Below are positions 41,435-48,665 of a stretch of 64,000 bases of DNA, one piece after another. This stretch comes from PALSA-505 sp036501145 (GTDB taxonomy: Bacteria > Actinomycetota > Actinomycetes > Streptosporangiales > Streptosporangiaceae): the NCBI GenBank assembly GCA_036501145.1, contig DASYAV010000133.1, positions 124,001 through 188,000 on the forward strand, given 5' to 3'. Both the position numbers and the translations under genes were made by a program. The notes beneath the pieces were generated by a model, which saw only the letters and a list, made by a program, of their open reading frames with translations, searched no databases and was not told where the DNA came from. Numbering within the stretch: the stretch's first letter is position 1; every line of letters starts with the position of its first letter.

Positions 41435-42466
41435 TCAGCGCTCACTCTGGCCATCGGTTCCGGGCGGCCCTGCCTTGGGCGGCCCTGCCTTGGGCGGCCC
41501 GGCCTCGGGCCGTCCTGCGCTGCGGCGGGCGCGGGCGCGCCGCTTGCCCTCGTGCATCGCCACCACCCGGGCTATCGGGATGGCATGGCCCTCCTCGACC
41601 AGGGCAGGGTCCAGCGGCTGCGGGGCCGGCATCAGCTCCGCCCACGGATCGGCCCCGGCCAGCAGGCCAGCGGCGGTGTGCACGGTGAAGTCGGCCGGGG
41701 TGACCTGGTCGATCTGGTCCCAGGGCAGCGGGAAGGAGACTGGCGTGCCGGGCCGGATCCGCGGGCTGTAGGCCGCCACCACGGTCGCGCCACCGGCCCG
41801 GGTCGAGTCGAGGAACACCTTGCCGCCGCGGTCCTCGCGGATGAACGCCGTGGTGGCCAGCACCGGGTCGAGCCGCTCGGCCCGGGCCGCGATCGCCCGG
41901 GTGGCCGCGGCCACGTCCTCGATCCCCGCCTGCCCGTCCAGCGGCACGAAGACGTGCACGCCCTTGGCGCCGCTGGTCTTCACCGCGCCGGCCATTCCGG
42001 CCCCGGCCAGCGCCTCGCGGACCAGGTGGGCCGCCGCGACGGCCAGGCCGAACGCGTCCGGGGTGGGCGGGTCGAGGTCCAGCACCAGGTACGTGGGATG
42101 GGTCCAGTCCTCCGCCCGGACCAGGGTGGTGTGGTACTCGATGGCCCGCTGGTTGGCGAACCACAGCAGGGTGCGGCGGTCGTCGCACAGCGCGTAGGAC
42201 ACCTCCCGGTGCGAGCTCTCCGCCCACAACGTCACCGATTTCACCCAGGACGGCGTGTACTTCGGCAGGTTCTTCTGCATGAATGGCTGCTGCCCGCGGA
42301 GCACCCGGATGACCGACAGGGGGCGGTCGCGGAGCCCGGGCAGGATGCGGCCGGCCACCGCGTCGAGATAGTCCACCAGATCCCGCTTGGTGGCGTCCGC
42401 CCCGTCGAACAGCGGCTGGTCCAGGTTGGTGAGCGGGACTCCGGCCCGCTCCTCACCGGCACTCAT
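41435..42466 (-). CDS. LigD-type primase-polymerase (PolDom)
   Basis: A 343-residue standalone LigD polymerase domain of the archaeo-eukaryotic primase superfamily: DRPLSVIRVLRG, QKNLPKY, the metal-binding LDLDPP and GAKGVHVFVPL, then DSTRAGGATVVAAYSPR. In bacterial non-homologous end joining such domains add ribo- or deoxynucleotides to break ends with Ku and ligase. Neither ku nor a ligase domain is present here, as is common in actinomycetes with split LigD genes. The C-terminus ends in a 15-bp repeat coding KAGPP units (41462-41506). ATG 42466 follows GGAGG. Confidence 0.9.
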   Translation of the reverse strand: MSAGEERAGVPLTNLDQPLFDGADATKRDLVDYLDAVAGRILPGLRDRPLSVIRVLRGQQPFMQKNLPKYTPSWVKSVTLWAESSHREVSYALCDDRRTLLWFANQRAIEYHTTLVRAEDWTHPTYLVLDLDPPTPDAFGLAVAAAHLVREALAGAGMAGAVKTSGAKGVHVFVPLDGQAGIEDVAAATRAIAARAERLDPVLATTAFIREDRGGKVFLDSTRAGGATVVAAYSPRIRPGTPVSFPLPWDQIDQVTPADFTVHTAAGLLAGADPWAELMPAPQPLDPALVEEGHAIPIARVVAMHEGKRRARARRSAGRPEAGPPKAGPPKAGPPGTDGQSER

Positions 42467-42479
42467 CCGGCGGCCTCCG

Positions 42480-43229
42480 CTAACCTCGCCCCACGAACGG
42501 CATCGTGGTGGCGGTGATGGTGAGGAACAGCACGTTGGTGTCCAGCGGCAGCGATGCCATGTAGAGCACGGCGTCCGCGGCGTGCCGTGGGTCAAAGGTG
42601 GGCTCGGGCCGGACCGAGCCGTCGGCCTGCCGGGCGCCCTCGCTGATCGCCTGGGTCAGCTCGGTGGCGGCGTTGCCGATGTCGATCTGGCCGCAGGCGA
42701 CGCCGAACGGGCGGCCGTCGAGCGCGATGGACTTGGTCAGCCCGGTGATCGCGTGCTTGGTGGCGGTGTAGCCGACGCTGCCCGGGCGGGGCGTGTGCGC
42801 GGAGATCGATCCGTTGTTGATGATCCGCCCGCCCCGCGGGTCCTGCGCCTTCATCATCCGTACCGCGTGCTGGGCGCACAGGAACGAGCCGGTGAGGTTG
42901 GTGTCCACCAGCCGCTGCCAGCCCTCCAGCGGCACCTCGTCGACCGCTCCCCCGGGCCCGGCCACGCCGGCGTTGTTGACCAGCAGATCCACCCGGCCCC
43001 AGCGCTCACCGACGGCGCCGAACAGTGCGGCCACCGACTCGGGCGCGGTGACGTCGGTGGGCACGGCCAGCGTGGCCTCGGCGGGCCAGCCGGCCACGGT
43101 CTGCCGCAGCGCGTCCTGGCGGCGGCCCGCCACGGCGACCCGCCAGCCGGCCTTCAGCAGCGCGTGGCTGGTGAACCGGCCCACCCCCGATCCGGCCCCG
43201 GTGACGACGGCGACGCCGCCCGATGTCAT
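42480..43229 (-). CDS. Short-chain dehydrogenase/reductase
   Basis: A 249-residue classical SDR. Cofactor motif TGAGSGVG (residues 10-17), NNAG (about 89), catalytic Tyr and Lys in YTATKHA. The sequence AVAGRRQDAL after the second strand suggests NADP(H). The substrate is unknown. It lies 13 nt upstream of the LigD polymerase gene and 11 nt downstream of the DUF2237 gene on the same strand. Confidence 0.88.
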   Translation of the reverse strand: MTSGGVAVVTGAGSGVGRFTSHALLKAGWRVAVAGRRQDALRQTVAGWPAEATLAVPTDVTAPESVAALFGAVGERWGRVDLLVNNAGVAGPGGAVDEVPLEGWQRLVDTNLTGSFLCAQHAVRMMKAQDPRGGRIINNGSISAHTPRPGSVGYTATKHAITGLTKSIALDGRPFGVACGQIDIGNAATELTQAISEGARQADGSVRPEPTFDPRHAADAVLYMASLPLDTNVLFLTITATTMPFVGRG

Positions 43230-43240
43230 CCGCGGCCCCC

Positions 43241-43633
43241 TCAGCGGTCCAGCGCGCTGGGATCGGCGGGCACGTCGACCGCGTGCTCGGCCAGTGCGGC
43301 GAGCGGCACGACGTCCAGCGCCCGTTCGTGCGTGGAGGCCAGCACCACCGGGGCGGCGGCCCCGTCGAGATGCGCGCGCAGCCAGTTGATGGCGGTCACG
43401 CACCAGCGGTCACCCGGCACCAGGCCGGGGAACCGGAACCGCGGCACGGGGGTGCTGAGATCGTTGCCGATGTTCCGCTGGTGCTCGAGGAACTCGGCGG
43501 TCATCACCGCGCAGATCGTGTGGCTGCCCTGGTCTTCCGGGCCGGTGTTGCAGCAGCCGTCCCGGTAGAAGCCGGTGACCGGATCGTTGCCGCACGGCTC
43601 CAGGTCGCCACCCAGCACATTGCGCTCAGCCAT
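43241..43633 (-). CDS. DUF2237 protein
   Basis: 130 residues matching DUF2237 from end to end: NVLGGDLEPC, TGFYRDGCCNTGPEDQGSHTIC, AVMTAEFLEHQRNIGNDLSTP and FPGLVPGDRWCVTAINWLRA. The family is widespread and short, with conserved Cys and Asp/Glu that could bind metal; function is not known. First gene of a DUF2237-SDR-LigD-41114 run. Confidence 0.9.
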   Translation of the reverse strand: MAERNVLGGDLEPCGNDPVTGFYRDGCCNTGPEDQGSHTICAVMTAEFLEHQRNIGNDLSTPVPRFRFPGLVPGDRWCVTAINWLRAHLDGAAAPVVLASTHERALDVVPLAALAEHAVDVPADPSALDR

Positions 43634-43719
43634 GGCAGCCAGTATCGGGGCCGGCCCGGTCGGCCGACAAGCGCGGGCGGCTGCTTGACGCCCACCAGCC
43701 GGCGACGTACTACGGCGTT

Positions 43720-44916
43720 ATGAGCGGCGATGTGCCACCCCCGCCCCGGGCAGGTGACCGGCCGCGCCGTGGCGACGGCAGCTACTTCACGGGGCCGGGC
43801 GAAGCCGAGGAGGTCAGCTTCGGCTCCTGGCGGCCCCGCGCCCGCTGGCGGCCCGGCTGGCTGCTCACCGCGGCCGCGGCCGCGGTGATCGTTGCCGCGG
43901 CCATCGTGGCGGCCGACGGGAGCGGGAAGACTGGAACCGGGAAGCACCCGCCCGTGCCGCCACAGCCTGCCCCGCTTGCCTTCGGCATGACCGATGTGGG
44001 CCATCCGCTGCTGGACGTGCGGGCTGGCTGGGAACTGTACGGGTACGGGCCGACCGGGGTAGCCCGGATCCAGTTCGCCCGCGGCCGGATCACCTGGACG
44101 GGCGTGCCCGCGCTGCAGAGCAGCGGGCCACTGGCACTCCTCGCCGCTGCCGGGGAGGTCATCATCCGGCCGATCGACGGCGTGCCCGGCTACGTCGTGC
44201 CGGACGGGAGCCATGCCCGCACCCTGACCGGTGCGCTCAGCCGCGGTGGCGCGGTGATCCCGGGACCGCGCCCCGGCACCGCGTGGGTCCAGCCCCGATT
44301 CACTGCCACGGCCCTGCAACTGACCCGGCTGGATGGCCGTGGCACCGGAGTGTCCCTGCGGCTGCCACCGGGCGGCCCGTGGCAGGTCAGCCCCGACGGC
44401 CGGGGGTACGCGCTGCTCAGCGGCGTCGGCACGGGTGCCGTCTACGACGTGCGGCCCGGCAATACCCGGCGGGTGACCGGGACGCTGGTGGCGGCCGGCC
44501 CGACGCGGTGGCTGGTCGCCGACTGCCACAGCCAGCGGCGTTGCACGTACGCGGTGATCGACACCGGGACCGGAACCCGCCGCACGCTGCCGGGCCGGAC
44601 ACCGGCGCCCGTCTCGATGAACGGTGTCATCGCACCCGACGGCTCGACGGCGGCCGTCTTGCGGGCCGTGGGCGGCCGGCTGCGGCTGCATCTGATCAGC
44701 CTCGCGTCCGGCGCGGACCAGCCGGTCACCATGTCCCTGGACCGGGACGCGGAGAATGGGCAGACCCTCGCCTGGTCGCCGGACAGCCGGTGGCTGTTTG
44801 CCATCAACCGGTACGGCGGGCTGGCCGCGGTCAACGCCGGCACCCACCGCGCGGCAAGCCTCGGCGTCGCCCTCCCGCCACTGACCGCACTGGCGGTGCC
44901 CGGAACGGGAGGATAG
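43720..44916 (+). CDS. Membrane-anchored beta-propeller-like protein
   Basis: 398 residues: a 45-residue basic cytosolic N-terminus, one membrane helix (WLLTAAAAAVIVAAAIVAA), then about 330 residues of repeated beta strands with WD40/PD40-like elements (VSPDGRGYALL; APDGSTAAVLR; WSPDSRWLFAIN). The propeller should face outside. Function unknown; such proteins often bind partners at the envelope. It stands alone between two - strand groups. Confidence 0.75.
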   Translation: MSGDVPPPPRAGDRPRRGDGSYFTGPGEAEEVSFGSWRPRARWRPGWLLTAAAAAVIVAAAIVAADGSGKTGTGKHPPVPPQPAPLAFGMTDVGHPLLDVRAGWELYGYGPTGVARIQFARGRITWTGVPALQSSGPLALLAAAGEVIIRPIDGVPGYVVPDGSHARTLTGALSRGGAVIPGPRPGTAWVQPRFTATALQLTRLDGRGTGVSLRLPPGGPWQVSPDGRGYALLSGVGTGAVYDVRPGNTRRVTGTLVAAGPTRWLVADCHSQRRCTYAVIDTGTGTRRTLPGRTPAPVSMNGVIAPDGSTAAVLRAVGGRLRLHLISLASGADQPVTMSLDRDAENGQTLAWSPDSRWLFAINRYGGLAAVNAGTHRAASLGVALPPLTALAVPGTGG

Positions 44917-44928
44917 GACCGGCCCGGG

Positions 44929-46164
44929 TTACCGGTGCCCGGCCGTCACACCCCGGCCCGGCCGGAGCCGGCGGCCCGGCCTGATGGCCCGGATGACCGC
45001 CAGCGGGCCGAGCCCGGTGATGAGCAGCGCCAGCCCGCCGGGCACCAGCATGGCCATCCGCAGCGAGGTGGCGCCGGCCAGCGGCCCGATCACCGCCGGC
45101 CCGGCCAGTTCCCCCGCGTAGCCGCACATCGCCACCCGGGACAGCGCCCGCCCGACGCCGCTGTCCAGCGCGCCGACCGCGCTGAAGACGGCGGGCACCA
45201 CGGTGGCCAGGCCGAGCCCGGCCACCGTCCACGCGGCGAAATCGCAGGCCAGAGCGCCGGCCGACAGCGAAGGGGCGAGCAGCACAAGCAGGAACCCGCC
45301 GACCGCGGTGCCGCCCGCGACGGCCATCGCACGCACCGGGCCGAGCCACCGCCGTGCCCAGTCGCCGGTCAGCCGGCCGATGGTCAGCGCGGTGGCGAAC
45401 ACCGTGTAGACCAGCGCGGCGGTGGACGGCGCCGCGTGCAGTTCCCTGATCGCGTGCAACGGCGCCCAGTTGTACGCCGCGCCTTCGCAGATGAACCCGG
45501 CCGAGGCCACCAGCCCGAGCAGCGCCACCACGCCGCGCCGCGGCCCGGCTTCGGGGGCAGCCGTGCCCGCCGCCGGGGCGGCGATACCGGGCTCGCCCGG
45601 CGGCAGCAGCAGCGGACCGGGCAGCACGAGCAGCACCGCCGACGCCACCGCCCCGCCGGCGATCAGCGCCGGGTCGGCCGCCCCGAAGTGCAGCCCGGCG
45701 GCGATGACCACGCTGCCCAGCACGCCGCCCACGCTCCAGAACCCGTGGAACGCCGACATGATCGACCGGCCGTAGCGCTGCTCGACCGTGATGGCGTGCG
45801 CGTTCATCGCCACGTCCAGCGACCCGATGCCGGCGCCCAGCACGAACGCCGCGGCGAGCAGGCCAGGGAAGCTGCCGGCCAGCGCCGGGCCGAGCAGGCT
45901 GATCCCGGACAGCGGTGCGCCTACCCGCAGCACCGCGCGGCTGCCCCGCCGGTCGCAGAGCCGGCCGGTCAGCGGCATCACCGCGACCGCGCCCGCCGCG
46001 GCCAGCAGCAGCACGATGCCGAGCCGGGTCTCGCCCACGTGCAGCCGGGTGCTGATGGCCGGCAGTGAGGTGCTCCACAGCGAGCAGATCACCCCGCACA
46101 GCGCGAAGATCCAGAACACCGCCAGCCGGGCCTTCCGGTCGGCAGCCACCGGGCCAGCCGTCAC
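44929..46164 (-). CDS. MFS transporter
   Basis: A 411-residue major-facilitator protein with 12 segments; loop 2/3 motif LTGRLCDRRGSRAVLRVG, and AFVLGAGIGSLDVAMNAHAITVE, a stretch seen in FucP/YfcJ-like and bicyclomycin-like transporters. GTG 46164 overlaps the preceding gene's stop by 4 nt (GTGA). Substrate unknown. Confidence 0.87.
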   Translation of the reverse strand: MTAGPVAADRKARLAVFWIFALCGVICSLWSTSLPAISTRLHVGETRLGIVLLLAAAGAVAVMPLTGRLCDRRGSRAVLRVGAPLSGISLLGPALAGSFPGLLAAAFVLGAGIGSLDVAMNAHAITVEQRYGRSIMSAFHGFWSVGGVLGSVVIAAGLHFGAADPALIAGGAVASAVLLVLPGPLLLPPGEPGIAAPAAGTAAPEAGPRRGVVALLGLVASAGFICEGAAYNWAPLHAIRELHAAPSTAALVYTVFATALTIGRLTGDWARRWLGPVRAMAVAGGTAVGGFLLVLLAPSLSAGALACDFAAWTVAGLGLATVVPAVFSAVGALDSGVGRALSRVAMCGYAGELAGPAVIGPLAGATSLRMAMLVPGGLALLITGLGPLAVIRAIRPGRRLRPGRGVTAGHR

Positions 46165-46793
46165 GGCCGGTCAGCCAGATGCGCCTCAGCGGTCGGGTGC
46201 AGCGCGGGCCGGTAGCCGGCGGCCAGCACCGCGACGCTCGCGCGCGGGGTCAGCACAGTGACCTCGCCACCGCCCGGCCGGTCCCGCCGCTCGGTGTAGC
46301 CGCCGTGGCTCCAGGCCAGCAGGCCGGAGCCGAGGACCAGCCAGGGCCGGCCGTCCAGCTCGGCCATCGCCCCATCGGGCAGCCCGGCCAGCGGCGCCCG
46401 GTACGTCCGCCGCGCCCCCGGGCCGGCCAGCCGGTCGGCGTGCAGCCTGACGTCCATCGCCGCCGCGCTGGGCGGCTCGCCGGGCCAGACCGTGCCCCAG
46501 GCCCGCTTGAACGCCTGGTAGCGGTCGCGGCGGCATTCCCCGCACGGCCGGTGCCCGGCGGCCAGGCCGGTGGCCTCGTCGAGGAAGTACAGCTCGGTCA
46601 GCCGGCCCGGCTGCCACTGGGTCCGCCGCCTGCCCTTGAAGGCCAGCACGCAGATCAGCCACAGCCGGCCACGGGAAAACCGGGCCAGCTGGCCCCGCGC
46701 GTCCAGCAACTGGCCGCGATTGCCCCAGAACATGCCGCGGTCGGGGACCGCCGCCAGCTCGCCGTACGGCGTCACCCGGTTCTGCCGGGGCAT
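46161..46793 (-). CDS. Conserved protein of unknown function with Cys pair
   Basis: 210 residues from ATG 46793 (GTG 46796 also possible). A recognisable but unnamed bacterial family: MPRQNRVTPYGE, RGMFWGNRGQL, LICVLAFKGRRR, ELYFLDEATGLAAGHRPC and ECRRDRYQAFKRAW. The GHRPCGECRR stretch, a His and two Cys, may bind metal and recalls methyl-phosphotriester (Ada N-terminal) sites. It is translationally coupled to the MFS gene. Confidence 0.75.
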   Translation of the reverse strand: MPRQNRVTPYGELAAVPDRGMFWGNRGQLLDARGQLARFSRGRLWLICVLAFKGRRRTQWQPGRLTELYFLDEATGLAAGHRPCGECRRDRYQAFKRAWGTVWPGEPPSAAAMDVRLHADRLAGPGARRTYRAPLAGLPDGAMAELDGRPWLVLGSGLLAWSHGGYTERRDRPGGGEVTVLTPRASVAVLAAGYRPALHPTAEAHLADRP

Positions 46794-46835
46794 CACCCGA
46801 CCCCGTTCGCTGCCGGCAAGGTCACCGCACCAGTT

Positions 46836-47507
46836 TTACTCGATGACGTCACGGCCGGCTGGCCCGAAAACGACCAGGTGGTCCAGCACCGGAGCCGGGT
46901 TACCGGACCACTCGAGCGCGGCCAGCTGAGCCCGGCTGCGGCGGCCCATCCGCCAGCGCAGCGCCTCGAACCTGGTGGTGGCCAGGCCCAGCGTGCCGTC
47001 CCGGTCCGGGCCGACCAGGTATTCGCCGTCCTCCACCACGACCCGCACCGGGACCGGCGGGTCGAGCCAGCCGAGCAGCGCGTCCGCGCATACCCGGACC
47101 GCCTCGCTGTCCCGGGCCCCGGGCCGCCCGATGGCGCTGCGGATGTCCTGCTCGTGGCTGGTGATGTCCAGCACCGCGGGCCACACCGCGGACCTGCCGA
47201 CCAGCTCGGCGAACCGCGGCACGGCCTGCTCCCAGGTGGCGAGCATGCGCCCGGCGTCGTGCCCGGCGAACCTGGCCACCTGCGCGGCCGTCCACGCCTC
47301 GTCGGGCGGCCCGGTGAGCCGCCCGGTCAGCACGTCCTCGGGGATCGCGGCCAGGTGGGCGAGCACGTCGTGCACCGACCAGCCCGGGCAGGCCGGCACC
47401 GGGGCAGCCAGGGCGGCCTGGTCCAGCCCGGCGGCCAGTGCCGCCAGCCGGGCGTGCCCGTCCAGGTAGAGCCGCCCCAGGTCCGGGGTGGCTGTGCCGT
47501 CACCCAC
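46836..47507 (-). CDS. Mycothiol-dependent (MDMPI/DinB-fold) enzyme
   Basis: 223 residues of the maleylpyruvate-isomerase family: an N-terminal four-helix DinB-like domain with the metal-site helix CPGWSVHDVLAHLAAIPED and DITSHEQDIR, then a C-terminal SCP2-like domain (TRFEALRWRMGRRS). Family members use mycothiol as cofactor for isomerisation or S-transfer. Reaction here unknown. It starts 57 nt from the divergent P1 peptidase gene. Confidence 0.87.
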   Translation of the reverse strand: MGDGTATPDLGRLYLDGHARLAALAAGLDQAALAAPVPACPGWSVHDVLAHLAAIPEDVLTGRLTGPPDEAWTAAQVARFAGHDAGRMLATWEQAVPRFAELVGRSAVWPAVLDITSHEQDIRSAIGRPGARDSEAVRVCADALLGWLDPPVPVRVVVEDGEYLVGPDRDGTLGLATTRFEALRWRMGRRSRAQLAALEWSGNPAPVLDHLVVFGPAGRDVIE

Positions 47508-47564
47508 CGCTCCACCCTACGTGCCGGCGCCGGCCCGCGGCAGCCGCTGTGCCATCCTGTCGGG

Positions 47565-48644
47565 ATGCCGCGCGTGACGGATCTCGGCATCCGGATCGGC
47601 CGCCTGCCCGCCGGGCCCACCGGGTCCGTGCTGGACGTCCCGGGCGTGGGCGTCGGCCACGCGACCGTGTGGCGGGACGAGCCGGAACCGCCCGCCGGGC
47701 GGGGTGCCGCCCGGACCGGGGTGACCGTGCTGCTGCCGGCCGCCGATGTCTGCACCGACCCGGTCCCGGCCGGAGGAGCGGTGCTGAACGGGGCCGGCGA
47801 GTGCACCGGCTTCCTGGCCATGGCCGAGTGGGGGATCATCGCCAGCCCGGTGTTCCTCACCTCCACCATGCAGGTGGGCCGGGTGTACGACGCCGCCTGC
47901 CAGCTGATCACCAGCCGGCTGCCTGCCATCGGGGAGGAGGTGGTGATCCCGGTCGTTGCCGAGTGCGACGACTCCTACCTGAACGAGGTCCGCCGGATGC
48001 AGGTGGAGCAGGCCGACGTGGCGGCCGCCTGGCAGCAGGCGGAGGAGTCCGCCGGGTCGGCCGCCCCGCCCGCCGAGGGCGCGGTGGGCGCCGGCACCGG
48101 GATGCGCTGCCTGGGCTGGAAATCCGGCATCGGCACCGCCTCCCGGGTGGTCCCGTCCGGGCACACCGTGGGTGTGTTGCTGCTGACGAACTTCGGTATT
48201 GCTGAACGGCTGACGCTTGCCGGCCGCCCGGTCGGCAGACTCCTGCCGCGGCCACCGGAACCCGCCGAGCGGGCCGGCGGGGAGGGTTCCTGCATCGGCG
48301 TGGTGGTGACCGACGCGCCGCTGGACCACGCGGCGTGCACCCGGCTCGCCCGCCGGGTGGGGCTGGGCCTGGCCCGGACCGGCTCGGTGGCCGGGCACGG
48401 CAGCGGAGAGATCTTCCTGGCCTGCGCGAACGGTGTCCGGGCCGACCGGAGCGGCCGGGTGCACTGGACGGCGCCGCCCGTCGAGGGCGCGGACCTGAAC
48501 CCGTTCTTCGAGGCCGTGGTGGAGGCCAGCGAGGAAGCGGTGCTCAACTCGCTGCTGATGGCCCGGACGGTGACCGGCCGGGCCGGCCACACCGAGCACG
48601 CGCTGCCCGTCGATGAACTGCGGCGGGTCCTCGCCGGACGCTAG
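47565..48644 (+). CDS. P1 (DmpA/S58) family aminopeptidase
   Basis: A 359-residue N-terminal-nucleophile-type peptidase that should cut itself into alpha and beta chains. The processing site is Gly-Ser at about 241-242 (EGSCIGVVVTDAPL), Ser242 becoming the nucleophile. Other family motifs: GVTVLLP, NGAGECTGF, GTGMRCLGWKSGIGTASR, and EEAVLNSLLMA near the end. Members cleave D- or beta-amino-acid peptides from the N-terminus. No ribosome-binding site is seen before ATG 47565. The PEP-utilising gene follows after 21 nt. Confidence 0.88.
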   Translation: MPRVTDLGIRIGRLPAGPTGSVLDVPGVGVGHATVWRDEPEPPAGRGAARTGVTVLLPAADVCTDPVPAGGAVLNGAGECTGFLAMAEWGIIASPVFLTSTMQVGRVYDAACQLITSRLPAIGEEVVIPVVAECDDSYLNEVRRMQVEQADVAAAWQQAEESAGSAAPPAEGAVGAGTGMRCLGWKSGIGTASRVVPSGHTVGVLLLTNFGIAERLTLAGRPVGRLLPRPPEPAERAGGEGSCIGVVVTDAPLDHAACTRLARRVGLGLARTGSVAGHGSGEIFLACANGVRADRSGRVHWTAPPVEGADLNPFFEAVVEASEEAVLNSLLMARTVTGRAGHTEHALPVDELRRVLAGR

Positions 48645-48665
48645 GGCGCAACCGAGGAGGCACAG

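Noticed and set aside
46065..47564. Long in-frame extension upstream of the P1 peptidase
   Set aside because: It passes antisense through the MDMPI gene and the 46161-46793 gene; the peptidase begins naturally at 47565.
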